A stretch of 64,000 nucleotides of DNA. Source: CAWFPR01 sp963817635 (lineage in GTDB: Bacteria > Acidobacteriota > Vicinamibacteria > Vicinamibacterales > 2-12-FULL-66-21). The number at the start of each line of letters is the position of its first letter. Position 1 is the stretch's first letter. Below are positions 35,081 through 44,835 of this stretch, piece after piece. Position numbers and translations under genes: made by a program. The stretch spans positions 1 to 64,000 of the forward strand of contig CAWFPR010000013.1 in NCBI GenBank assembly GCA_963817635.1. The letters run 5' to 3'. The notes beneath the pieces were generated by a model that had not been told where the DNA came from, searched no databases, and was given only the letters and a program-made list of their open reading frames with translations.

Positions 35081-36311
35081 ATGAAGGCATCGGAGTTCGT
35101 GTGCAGGGCGTGCGGCAGCGCCGACGTGGCGACGCTGCTCGAGATGGGCGCACTGCCGCTTGCGAATGCGTTCGTGAAGGACGAGACCGATACGGCCGAT
35201 CGATTTCGCGAGGATCTGACGCTCGTGATGTGCCGCGCCTGCAGCCTGCTGCAACTGCGCGACGAGGTGCCGCCCGAACAGCTTTTCCGTTCGTACCTCT
35301 GGGTCACGTCCACGTCCGCCGGGGCCGCCGCGCACGCGACGTGGCTGGCCAGGCGCCTGTCCGATCGGTACAGCGCGGACAGGCCGCCGTTTCTCGTCGA
35401 GCTCGCCAGCAACGACGGCTTCTTCCTGAAACACTACCGGGATGCCGGGTTCGACATCCTCGGCGTCGATCCGTCGAATCTGGCCGACGAAGCCAGCCGC
35501 GCCGGCCTTCCGACCGTGCGCGACTTCTTCAGCAGCGAAGTGGCCAGGCGGATTCGCGCGGACCGCGGGACCGGCGGACGTCATCGTGGCGCGCAACGTC
35601 CTGGGGCACACGAACCGGCCGGCCGATTTCATCGCCGGAGTGAAGCAGCTCCTCGCGCCCGGCGGGCATTTCGTCCTCGAGGTGCCGTACGGCCTGATGC
35701 TGCGCGACGACATCCAGTACGACACGATTTTTCACGAACACGTGTCCTACCCGACGGTCACCGCGGTCGCCAATCTCCTGCGCGCCGAGCAGCTCAAGAT
35801 CACCGATGTGACGTTCGTGCAGATGAACGGCGGGTCGATGCTTTGCGAGATCGTGCACCGCGATGCGCCCGAGCCCGAGAACGTGCAGGCCCTGCTGGAC
35901 CTCGAGTCGCTCATCGGGCTGAACACGCCGGACGGCTGGCAGCGCTTCGCCGATGCCGTCGTGGAACAGCGCCGCAGCCTGCTGGCGCTGCTCGACCGGC
36001 TGCGCGCCTCGGGCGCCCGAATCGCCGGATACGGTGCGGCGGCCAAGAGCATGACGATGCTCAACTACTGCGGGATCGGCCGCGAATATCTCCTGGCCAT
36101 GGGGGATGCGAACGTGCGCAAGCAGGGGCTGCTCTGTCCGGGAGTGCGGGTGAGGGTCGTCAGCCCGGACGCGGTGATGGCGCTGGATCCGGACTACATC
36201 CTGATTGGCGCCTGGAACTTCCGTGACGAGATCATCCGGCAGTTCAGGGAGCGGGGCTACCGCAAGGGCTTCATCGTCCCGCTGCCGGTGCCGACGGTTA
36301 TCGTCGCCTGA
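35081..36311 (+). CDS. Nucleotide-sugar C-methyltransferase (SAM-dependent) 2, frameshifted
   Basis: This is a second copy of the TylC3/NovU-type enzyme. It has a Zn domain (FVCRACGSADVATLLEMGAL and LVMCRACSLLQLRDEVPPEQ), a SAM motif (LVELASNDGFFLKHYRDAGF) and a C-terminal IAGYGAAAKSMTMLNYCGIG. One extra G in a GGG run near 35572 splits it. The Zn domain is more typical than in copy 1. Two C-methyltransferases in one operon suggest either two methyl branches or two different CDP-sugar products. SD GGAG precedes the ATG. Confidence 0.83.
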
Positions 36312-36344
36312 TGCGTTGCCCGCCGGTCGGCGCCGGCTCTCAGC

Positions 36345-36390
36345 CCTAGCGAGGCTCCGCCTCAGACCGTCGGGGCTCCGCCTCGCTAGG
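36345..36390. other. Long-arm hairpin downstream of the CDP-sugar operon
   Basis: CCTAGCGAGG (36345-36354) and CCTCGCTAGG (36381-36390) are a perfect 10-bp inverted repeat. The loop holds a second copy of GGCTCCGCCTC. A smaller hairpin, CCCCGC-TGAC-GCGGGG, follows at 36410-36425. These lie between two converging transcription units. Confidence 0.5.
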
Positions 36391-36433
36391 AACGATGCTA
36401 TTGATAACGCCCCGCTGACGCGGGGACGGTCTC

Positions 36434-36479
36434 GACCGCCGAAAAAACTCTGACTCAAATGCACGAGTTCTCGGCGGTC
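36434..36479. terminator. Bidirectional terminator candidate, copy 1 of a dispersed repeat
   Basis: GACCGCCGA (36434-36442) pairs with TCGGCGGTC (36471-36479). The A-run and AACTC inside it pair partly with GAGTT, so the arms are extended by a bulged second stem. It lies between the converging CDP-sugar operon and the PEP-CTERM gene, and could end both. A diverged copy lies near 44850-44890. Confidence 0.5.
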
Positions 36480-36560
36480 AAGACCTCTAGACACGAAGAG
36501 GTTGCCGTCCCCCTCGGGAGCGACGGCAATTCTGCAAGACGGTGCGGCAGACCGGTGCGC

Positions 36561-37236
36561 CTAGGCTGCGCGACGGCGCCGGAGCGCCGCGCCTGCGAAG
36601 CCGGTCAGCATGAGCAGGAGCGACGCCGGTTCCGGAGCGCTCACGACCACGTCGTGCAGTTCACTCGACACGAACGGCCCGGGCGCGGTGCCGACGCCGG
36701 CGAACGTGGCGAACATGATGGCGTCCGGCGTGGCGGGCGAGAAGCCGTAGTAGGCAATCAGGGCCGGGTCGAGCGCGGTGGATATGAGCGAGAGCTGCAG
36801 CCCGTTGAAGATCGGGGCGTTGTCGGCCAGCGTGAACTGCAGGCCCGAGAACACGCCCTGCATCAGGGTGGTGCCGGCCGCGATGTCGCCGGCGTTCTGC
36901 ACGCCATCACCGGTCAGGTCGAGGCCGCCGACGATACTGAAGCTGCCGCCGGCGTCGAACACCCATGCATCGGCGTTTCCGGTCACGAAATTCCCGCTCG
37001 TGAAATTCAGCACGCACACGAGACAGAGCGCGGCGCCGCCGTTGTGCAGGGGCGTGTTGGTGCCGACGGCCAGGTCGATGAGAAATATTGCTGCCGACGA
37101 GGGGTGTTGCGCCGCCCGAATAGAAGATCGTTCCTGACGTCGGCGCGGCGCTGAGGAACGTAATCGACGCGGCGCGAGCGGCGCCCGGCAGGGCGAGCAT
37201 CGCTGCGAGAGCAAGCAGCACGACTCGTTTTGGCAT
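36561..37236 (-). CDS. PEP-CTERM sorting-domain protein, frameshifted
   Basis: The N-terminal signal peptide is MPKRVVLLALAAMLALPGAA. The C-terminus reads APEPASLLLMLTGFAG, then AALRRRRAA: a PEP motif, a membrane helix and a basic tail, the full PEP-CTERM signal. The middle has FDAGGSFSIVGG and DLTGDGVQNAGD, an EF-hand/dockerin-like calcium loop. One base break near 37082 joins SGGATPLVGSNI to LIDLAVGTNTPLHN. Such proteins are processed by exosortase and are linked to EPS production. No exosortase gene lies in the window. SD GGAG precedes the ATG, and a -24/-12 promoter candidate lies 40 bases upstream. Confidence 0.86.
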
Positions 37237-37277
37237 TCGATTCTCCTGGAACACGGTTGATGGCCGAGCTGATCTTT

Positions 37278-37293
37278 TGCAAGGGAGGCTCCA
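37278..37293 (-). promoter_or_regulatory. Sigma-54-like (-24/-12) promoter of the PEP-CTERM gene
   Basis: The minus strand reads TGGAGCCTCCCTTGCA, with TGG and TTGCA at exact consensus spacing (GG-N10-GC). The predicted start is about 30 bases before the ATG. PEP-CTERM genes in several phyla are known to use sigma-54. The same element type precedes the EPS operon. Confidence 0.6.
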
Positions 37294-37547
37294 TTGACGC
37301 GATTTCGACGGGGCCCAGATTTACTGCCGCTTTTCGTTGAAGTCCTTCAGGAATCCGCTCTCGGGCAGACTTAGTTCGTACGAGAAGCAGCGCCGGGCGA
37401 CCGGTCGCCAGATCGGATCCCCCGTGTTCGTGCCGCGCCTGGCACAACTCTGTCCGACCGTCCGGCGTCGCGTTAGCGGTGTCACACGGCCGAGCTCGAC
37501 ATCGTGCGGCTGCGCCGTTTCGCCGCGCGTCCCTTCCCGCTTGCCGA
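37294..37547. other. Intergenic gap, no assignable gene
   Basis: A leftward open frame here ends YELSLPESGFLKDFNEKRQ, but it matches no family I know and has no convincing start or ribosome site. I treat it as unassigned. The region separates two divergent units. Confidence 0.4.
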
Positions 37548-37568
37548 CTATACGCCTTGGGCGTATAG
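37548..37568 (+). promoter_or_regulatory. Perfect dyad, PadR operator candidate
   Basis: CTATACGCC (37548-37556) and GGCGTATAG (37560-37568) are a perfect 9-bp inverted repeat with a 3-base centre. It ends 8 bases before the first gene of a unit that encodes a PadR regulator, so it is the obvious candidate autoregulatory site. Confidence 0.55.
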
Positions 37569-37576
37569 TGGCCCGC

Positions 37577-38009
37577 ATGTGGCCTTCCGTCGCAGGTTCC
37601 GTCGCACTGCTGGCGTTGCTGGCTCAGCCGGGGCCAGCCGCAAGCGCCGATCGCGGTTCGCGTCACGCAGAAAGCTCTCGTCGCGCGGTGCCTGGACGGC
37701 GTCGAGGTCGCGCACGGCCAGCGGAGCTGGAAGCTCCAGCCGGGGGAACACGCGTTGATCGCGACGATGAGCAACCAGCCGCGGCCCGGCATCCCCTCGG
37801 ACGACCCGGGCCTCGCCCGCATCCGCTTCACGCTCGTGCCGGGGCACCGCTACGAAGTGGAAGTACGCGCACCGGCGACGTCCTTCTCGTCGCGTGTCTG
37901 GACGCAGGGAGAGTGGACTCCTGTCGTCCGCGACCGCACAACCGATGGACTCGTGAGCGGCGACGTCGAGTGGATCGCCGGAGGCGGCTGCCATGGCCAG
38001 GCACACTGA
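37577..38009 (+). CDS. Small exported protein upstream of PadR, frameshifted
   Basis: The N-terminus MWPSVAGSVALLALLAQPGP is a signal peptide. After a one-base break near 37641 the mature part reads APIAVRVTQKALVARCLDGV and RYEVEVRAPATSFSSRVWTQ, which is beta-rich. I recognise no domain. About 143 residues would be made if joined. Its 3' end overlaps padR by 17 bases, so the two are co-expressed. Its role in the permease unit is unknown. Confidence 0.62.
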
Positions 38010-38385
38010 CGCGCGGCTGATGCCGGCGGCGATGAAACGCGTCGAGGCGCTCCTCCCGCTCACGCCGGTCGTCTTCGAGATCCTCATCGCGCTCGCCGCC
38101 GGGGAGCAGCACGGGTACGCGATCATGCAGGAAGTCACGCGCCGGACCGACGGGCGGATCGATCTGCATCCCGGGACGCTCTACCGCGCGCTCGGCCGCC
38201 TGCTCGACGGCCGACTGATTGAGGAGCTGGCCGAGCGGCCGCCCTCGTCCGCGGACGACGAGCGGCGGCGGTACTACCGGCTGACGGCATTCGGCGCGGC
38301 TGTCGCGCGTGCGGAGACCGAACGGCTGGAGGCGCAGGTCGCAACCGCCCGCTCGCGGCGCCTGCTTCGCCGGGGTTCATCGTGA
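37993..38385 (+). CDS. PadR family transcriptional regulator
   Basis: The 130-residue protein has the PadR winged helix: VFEILIALAAGEQHGYAIMQ, then DGRIDLHPGTLYRALGRLLD and DDERRRYYRLTAFGAAVAR. PadR regulators repress neighbouring transport genes until released by a ligand. It is followed with a GTGA overlap by the orphan permease gene, a pairing typical of Acidobacteriota. The most likely target is the dyad at 37548-37568. Confidence 0.86.
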   Translation: MARHTDARLMPAAMKRVEALLPLTPVVFEILIALAAGEQHGYAIMQEVTRRTDGRIDLHPGTLYRALGRLLDGRLIEELAERPPSSADDERRRYYRLTAFGAAVARAETERLEAQVATARSRRLLRRGSS

Positions 38386-41109
38386 CGGAGGCCCTCTACC
38401 GCCTGCTCGTCCGGGCGCAGCCGGCCGCATTCCGGCGCCGCTTCGGCGACGCGATGGCGCAGAACTTCCGCGATCGCCTCGGCGAGGCGCGGGACGCGCG
38501 GCCACGCCGCGGCCGCGCGATACGTGGCGCGCGCGTACGCCGACGCCGCCGCCAACGCCGTCATCCTGCGCGCCAGCGCCGCGCGCGACCGTCTGCTCTG
38601 GCCCGATCCACTCACCGCCGACCGCGGTCCAGCCGGGAGATCTCCGATGTGGTGGCAATCGCTCCTCACCGACGCGCGCTACGCGTGGCGCATGGCCGTC
38701 CGCAACCCCGTCTTCACGACCCTGGCGGTCGCGGCGCTGGCGCTCGGCATCGGCGCCAACACGGCGATCTTCACGGTCGTCAACGGCGTCCTGTTGAAGC
38801 CGCTGCCCTACGGCGATCCGGATCGTCTCGTCATGGTCTGGAGCACCAACACCGCGGAACACCGCGAACACGACACCGTCGCCCCGCTCGACTTCCTCGA
38901 CTACCGGCAGGCCACCGCGTTCTCGTCGATGCAGGCGTCGTACAGCTTTCTGGTGGCCTCACCGATGACGACCGGCACCGGCACCGAGCAGGTCGTCCTG
39001 GCGGCGGTCACGCCGGGCATGTTCGAGATGCTCGGCCGGAATCCCGTCCTGGGCCGGCCGTTCACCGACGCCGACAGGCAGACGGCCGCAATCATCAGCT
39101 ACCCGTTCTGGCAGGCGCGCTTCGGCGGCGATCCGGACGTGCTCGGGCGGGTCGTCACCGTGCAATTCCAGCCGCGGACGATCGTCGGCGTGATGCCGCG
39201 CGACTTCGTGTTCCCGTACCCGACGATGCTCGGGCCGAGCGGCTTCACGCGGATCCACGCGGTGGACATGTGGGTACCGCTCGAGTTCGTCGAGGCGAAC
39301 TCGCGCCAGACCGGCGTGGCGATGCTGACCCGCGCCTTCCGGTTCCTGACGGCCGTCGGCCGGCTGAAGCCGGGCGTGACGCTCGACCAGGCGAACGCGG
39401 AAATTGCCGGGATCGCGCGGCACCTCTCGGAGGCCTATCCCGACACGAACAAGGCGGTCGGCGCCGTGGTGGTGCCGGTGCACGAACAGGCGGTCGGCAG
39501 CGTCCGCCCGGCGCTGCTGCTCCTGCTCGGCGGCGTCGGGGTCGTCCTGCTGATGGCGTGCGTGAATCTCGCGAACATGATGCTGGCGCGCAGCACGGCG
39601 CGGCAGAAGGAGATGGCGATCCGTGCGGCGCTCGGCGCGGGACGCGGGCGCCTGATCCGGCAGACGCTGGTCGAGTCGATCCTGCTGGCGCTCGGCGGCG
39701 GGCTCGTCGCCATCGTCGTCGTGCGCTTCGGGATGCAGTCGCTGCTCGCCTTCGCGCCGCCGGACATTCCCCGTATCGACCAGGCGCGGCCCGATCTCGC
39801 GGTCATGGCGTTCACCTTTGCGCTTGCGCTCGTGACGGGCGTGGCGATCGGACTCGTGCCGGCGCTTGCGGCATCGCGCACGACCGTCCAGGCGTCGCTG
39901 AAGGAATCGGCCCGCGGTGCGACCTCGAGTCGATCGATGCAGCGCGTGCGGGCCGGGCTCGTCGTCGTCGAAGTGGCGCTGGCCGTCGTGCTCTCGATCG
40001 GCGCCGGGCTGCTCCTGCGCAGCTTCGCGGCGCTGGTGGCGGTTGATCCCGGGTTCACGACCGATCGCCTGCTGACGCTCCAGATCACGGTGCCGCCGAG
40101 GAACGCGTCGTCGGAGCAGCGCCGCGTCTTCTATGGGGAAATGCTCGACCGGCTGAGTTCGCTGCCCGGCGTCACGAGCGTCGGCGGCACGACGCGCCTG
40201 CCGCTCGGCAGCACGAACGTCTCGACGAAGCTCGTGGTCGAGGGACGCAACCTGCCGCCTGCGGAACTGCCCGAGGTGGAGTTCAGACGCGCGGTGTACA
40301 GCTACTTCACCGCGATGGGGATTCCGGTCCTGAGGGGGCGCGGGTTCGAGGCGACCGACGGGCCGGAGGCGCCGGCCGTCGCGGTCGTCAACCAGACGCT
40401 CGTGCGGCAGATGTTCGGCAACGAGGACCCGATCGGCAGGCGCGTCAGGTTCGGGACCAACGACGGTCCGTGGACGACCATCGTCGGCGTCATTGGCGAC
40501 GTGCGCCATACGGGGCTCGACGCGCCTCCGGCTCCGGAGGTCTACATTTACTACCTGCAGAACCCGCCGGTGAACCCGTTCCTGGTCCTTCGCACGAATG
40601 GCAATCCGCTGTCGCTCGTCCCGGCGGTCCGTGCGCAGCTGCGAGCGCTCGACAAGGACCTCCTGGCCTACGACATCAGGCCGATGGCGGACGTGCGCGC
40701 CGACTCGGTGTCGCAGCGGCGCTTCATCCTGCTTCTCGTCGGCGCGTTCGGCCTGCTCGCGCTCGTGATGGCGGCCGTGGGTGTCTATGGCGTGATGGCG
40801 CTCGTCGTGACTGAACGTACGGGCGAGATGGGCATCCGCCTCGCGCTCGGAGCGCGTCCGTCGCAGGTCCTGACGACTGTCGTGCGGCAGGGACTGATCC
40901 TGGCGATCGCCGGCGTCGCGCTGGGCCTCGCGGCCGCCATGCTGGTTGCGCCTCTCCTGGCGACCCAGCTCTTTGCCGTCGCCCCCGCCGACCCCGAAAC
41001 ACTCAGCCTCGTCCCCGCGCTGCTCCTCCTCGTCGCCGCGCTCGCGTGCTACATCCCCGCGCGCCGCGCCATGCGCATCGATCCCGCCAGCGCCCTGAGG
41101 ACCGACTGA
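38382..41109 (+). CDS. ABC transporter permease of acidobacterial ADOP type, copy 1
   Basis: The N-terminal cytoplasmic segment (MTEALYRLLVRAQPAAFRRR, then ARYVARAYADAAANAV after a frame break near 38500) precedes two MacB-periplasmic/FtsX units. Markers are ALALGIGANTAIFTVVNGVL in unit 1 and IFTVV-type repeats in unit 2, with LGAGRGRLIRQTLVESILLA and LGARPSQVLTTVVRQGLILA as the FtsX cytoplasmic loops. The duplicated orphan permease has no ATPase gene beside it, as usual for this family. Its substrate is unknown. It is coupled to padR by a 4-base overlap. Confidence 0.85.
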
Positions 41110-41116
41110 GCGACTC

Positions 41117-41151
41117 CCATTTTCCATTTTCCATCTTCCATTTCCCATTCT
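41117..41151 (+). repeat. Heptanucleotide tandem repeat, five units of CCATTTT type
   Basis: Five 7-base units (CCATTTT, CCATTTT, CCATCTT, CCATTTC, CCATTCT) stand between the two permease genes. The same family is found at 43639-43673 and, on the other strand, at 47981-48022. Confidence 0.75.
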
Positions 41152-41199
41152 CAGGGAACCCGTTGACCCTGGAGCCGTTCCGGGGTCTAGCATCGGCGG

Positions 41200-43624
41200 A
41201 TGGAACTCTCCTTCCTCACGCACCTGCGCAGCGCGACGCGGACGCTCGTTCGCACCCCGGCGCTCAGCCTGGCGTCACTCGTTACGCTGGCGCTCGGCAT
41301 CGGCGCCAACACGGCGCTCTTCACCGTCGTGTACAGCGTACTCCTGCGGCCGCTGCCGTTCCGCGAGCCGTCGCGCCTGGTGCAGCTGAGCGCGACGCGC
41401 GAGTCACGAGGCGGAGCGGCGGTGGAGTTCTCGCTTCCGGAGTTCGCCGACTGGGAGGCGCGGACACGATCGTTCGACGGCCTCGCGCTCTTCGGGTTCA
41501 ACGACTACTCGATGGCGTCCGACGGCGGCGCCGAGGCGCTGCGCGGCGCCGTGGTGTCGGGGACGTTCTTCCAGGTCCTCGGCGTGGGCGTTGCCGCGGG
41601 ACGGCCGCTCCTGCCGGCTGACGACCGTTCGCCGACTGTCGTCATCAGCCATCGCCTGTGGACGCGGCGCTTCCATGCGGACACTCGCGCGATTGGCGGC
41701 GGCATCACGCTCAACGGGCAGGCGTACACGATCGTTGGCGTTGCGTCGCCGGCGTTCACGTTCCCCGCGGGCGGCGTGGACCTCTGGACGCCCGCCGAGT
41801 ACGCGGCCACGACCGCGCCGCCGCAGTGGCGCATGCGCGGATTCCGGGCGTTCTCCATCATCGGGCGGCTTGCCGGCGAGGCCGGCCTGCCGCAGGCGAG
41901 GCAGGATGTGGCGAACGTGGCGCGCGCGCTCGCGCTGGAGTACCCGCGCTTCAGCCAGGACACCTCTGTCAGCGTCGTGGGGCTTCGCGACCGGATGACC
42001 GCGCCGGTGCGAACGGCGCTCCTCGTGCTGTTCGGCGCCGTCGGCCTCGTGCTGGTCGTGGCGTGCGCGAATGTCGCGAGCCTCGCGCTGGCGCGCAACG
42101 CCGGAAGAACCCGCGAAATGGCGACGCGGGTCGCGCTGGGGGCTACGCGCGCGCATCTGATCGCGCAGTCGCTGGCCGAAAGCGCCGTCCTGGCGGCGTT
42201 CGGCGCCGCCGCGGGACTCCTGACGGCAACCGCCGCCGTCGCGCTGCTGCGACACGTCGGTCCTGCGGACCTGCCGCGGCTCGACGCCGTGCGCATCGAC
42301 GGCAGCGCGCTCGCATTCAGCGCCGCGCTCGCGATCGGGAGCGTCTTTCTCTTCGGGGCGCTGCCCGCGTTCCACGTGTCGCGCGGCGCGCGGATTGACG
42401 CGGCCGGCGGCGGACGCGGCGCCGCGTCGCAGAACACTCGGCGCACGCACGCGTGGCTCGCGATCGGCGAAGTCGCCGTGTCGGTGACGCTCGTCATCGG
42501 GGCGACGCTCCTGGCGCGCAGCCTCGGCGCGATGATGCGCGAGGATCTCGGCGTCGCCCGGCATGGCGTCCTCACGCTGCAGCTCAACCTGTCGTCGCCG
42601 TCCCTGGCGGATCCGGCGCGTCAGGCCGCGTTCCTCGACCGTCTGCTGGCGAGCCTGGCAGACCTGCCGGCGGTCGAATCCGTGGGACTGACGTCGCACC
42701 TGCCGCCCGACGTCTCGCAGATGCACACGACCGTCACCGCGCCAGACCGGATCACCGGACGGCCGGAGGACTACGGCGTGGAGGTCATCGCGGCGAGCGA
42801 GGGGCTGTTCCGGACGCTCGGCGTCCCACTTCTCGAAGGACGGACGCTGTCGTCCGGCGATACGGCGACAGCTCCACGCGCGATCGTGCTCAGCGCCAGC
42901 GCCGCGCGACGGCTGTTCGCCGATGGCAGCGCCCTTGGCCGGACCGTGGCGATCGGCCCGCGCGACGGGTCCGGCCGCGCCCGCGATCCGATCGTGGTCG
43001 GCGTTGTCGGGGACGTGCGGTACTCGGGCTTCGAGTCAGCGCCAGACGGGGCCATCTATATGCCGTACGCCCAGCGTCCGTTCCGCACGATGTACCTCGC
43101 CGTTCGCGGCGCCGGCGATCCGGCCTCGATCGCGGCGGCGGTCCGCCGGCAGGTGGCCGCCATCGACTCCGCACTGGCTGTCTCCGACGTCAGGCTCCTC
43201 GACGCGGTGGTCTCGGAGGCGATTGCAGGGCCGCGGTCCAGGGCAATGCTGATGCTGCTGATGGCGGGGCTGGCGACGATGCTGGCCGGCGCGGGAATCT
43301 ACGGCGTGCTGTCGCACGGCGTCGGCCAGCGGACGGCCGAGATCGGCGTCCGGATGGCGCTCGGCGCAGACCCCTCGCGCGTCAGGCGCATGGTGATGCG
43401 GCAGGGGCTCGTGCTCTGCTGCGCGGGAATTGCGCTGGGGATGGCGGGCGCGCTTGCGCTCGCGCGTGTGCTCCAGGGATTCCTGTACGGGATCACCCGG
43501 CTGGATCCGCTGTCGTTCGTCGCCGGGTCCGGCGTGCCTGCTCGCCGTGATGTGGCTGGCCGGCAGCGTGCCCGCGCGGCGTGCGACGCGCGTCAGTCCC
43601 GCGAGCGCCCTGAATTCAGAATAG
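41200..43624 (+). CDS. ABC transporter permease of acidobacterial ADOP type, copy 2
   Basis: It lacks the N-terminal cytoplasmic segment of copy 1 and begins MELSFLTHLRSATRTLVRTP, then VTLALGIGANTALFTVVYSV. The periplasmic domains and two FtsX units follow, with LGATRAHLIAQSLAESAVLA and LGADPSRVRRMVMRQGLVLC. The final part is in another frame after a break near 43530, reading LLAVMWLAGSVPARRATRVS then PASALNSE. It is probably part of the same unit as copy 1, with a heptad repeat between them. Confidence 0.83.
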
Positions 43625-43638
43625 AGACCCTTCCTTTA

Positions 43639-43673
43639 CCATCTGCCATTTCCCATTTTCCATTTTCCATTTT
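43639..43673 (+). repeat. Heptanucleotide tandem repeat, five units of CCATTTT type
   Basis: Units CCATCTG, CCATTTC and three CCATTTT start 15 bases after the permease stop. Same family as 41117-41151. Confidence 0.75.
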
Positions 43674-43684
43674 CGTGGTGACGT

Positions 43685-43716
43685 AAAAAGAGCCGGCCCA
43701 CATGCGGGGCCGGCTC
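43685..43716 (-). terminator. Intrinsic terminator of the GNAT gene
   Basis: On the minus strand GAGCCGGCCC (43716-43707), a 7-base loop and GGGCCGGCTC (43699-43690) form a 10-bp GC stem followed by TTTTT (43689-43685). It lies about 45 bases after the GNAT stop. Confidence 0.8.
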
Positions 43717-43763
43717 CCGTGCGCCGCAGGTCCAGGCCCTGCACCCCATTCCGGCGGCCGCAC

Positions 43764-44322
43764 TCAGTTCACGGACGCTCCCGCTTCGATTCGTGTCCGT
43801 TGCCAATCCTCGTCGAGGATCGTCCAAAGGTGCTGGTCGAGATACTGGCCGTCGCGCAGGAAGGAGCGGTGCAGCACGCTTTCGCGCGATGCGCCCATCT
43901 TGTGGAGCGCGCCGTTGCCGCGGCCGTTCTGCACGACGGCCCGCGCTTCGAGCCGATGCACGCCAAGCGTCTCGAACGCGAACTCCAGGACGAGGAGCGC
44001 AGCGGCGGCGAAGATCCCGGATCCCCAGTACGGCATGCCCGAGCGCGAATCCCCACTCCGCGGTGGCGAACCCCGGCTCCAGCTGGCGAACCTGGAACAG
44101 CCCGACAGCCGCATCGGTGCCCTCGGGCACCACTCCGAAGCAGAGGTAGTGCCCCCTGGCGCGCTCGCGCTGGGTCCAGAGTATGAAGCGTTCGAATCCG
44201 TCCACCGTGGACGGCGGCGGCGAAATATGGCGCGACACTTCCTCGGTCGAGAGAAAGGCCAGCAGCGAGTTCGCGTCCGAGAGGCGCAGTTCCCGCAGCG
44301 TCACGGCGGGCGCGATGAGCAC
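43764..44322 (-). CDS. GNAT family N-acetyltransferase (RimJ/RimL-like), frameshifted
   Basis: The N-terminal part (VTLRELRLSDANSLLAFLST) and the acetyl-CoA region are in two frames. After a break near 44040 it reads PYWGSGIFAAAALLVLEFAF and TLGVHRLEARAVVQNGRGNG. It then reads ALHKMGASRESVLHRSF. The GxG-type pyrophosphate loop (YWGSGIFAAAA) and the RLEARAVVQN strand are typical of the RimJ group, which acetylates protein N-termini or small molecules. The substrate is unknown. It ends at an intrinsic terminator. Confidence 0.82.
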
Positions 44323-44814
44323 GGGCAGCGCCTTGCGCCAGTCAGTTGTGGTGTCGCGGGCAGCTGGCGCCGCGAATGACCGGCGCGGACGAAGTTTCCT
44401 CCAGCGATCGCTGTGTGGTCATCGTCGCCCGCACCGAGATTCCAGCCTGTTCATTTGATCCACCATCACAGCAATAGCGCTGGCCACAGGGGCCGGCCCT
44501 CTGGCGTGAACGTGAATGTCCTTGTGGTGCAGACTGTTACGGACAGTGTCGCGGGAGGGTCGCGTCGCGCCGGATACTCAGAACGGCACACGGATCTGCG
44601 CGGATTGTGCCCGTCCGGTTCACAGCGTGGCGGCGATGTCCAAGGCGTGCAGCCACTTGGGGTGGGTGTGCTGAAACGGGCCACCTGGATACCTAAACTG
44701 TTCGTGGAATGGGACTTCGGTACTCTCCAGCATCCGGCCATCGCCGGACTGTTTTTCGCGGCTGAATCACAGGCACGTCTGTCGCACTTACAAAACTGGC
44801 GACGTTAGCTCAAA
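44323..44814. other. 500-base gap without an assignable gene
   Basis: No frame here has a recognisable domain or a good ribosome site. The right end leads into a heptad repeat and then a dispersed repeat. It contains the promoter region of the leftward GNAT gene; a decayed gene is possible. Confidence 0.45.
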
Positions 44815-44835
44815 GGGCTCAGGGTTCAGGGTTCA
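44815..44835 (+). repeat. Heptanucleotide tandem repeat, three units of GGGTTCA type
   Basis: GGGCTCA, GGGTTCA and GGGTTCA are in tandem just beyond the end of the leftward permease gene. It is a different heptamer family from the CCATTTT ones. Confidence 0.65.

Noticed and set aside
37321..37578. Leftward 85-codon ORF
   Set aside because: No ribosome site or domain; it overlaps the predicted PadR operator and has only a few plausible C-terminal residues.
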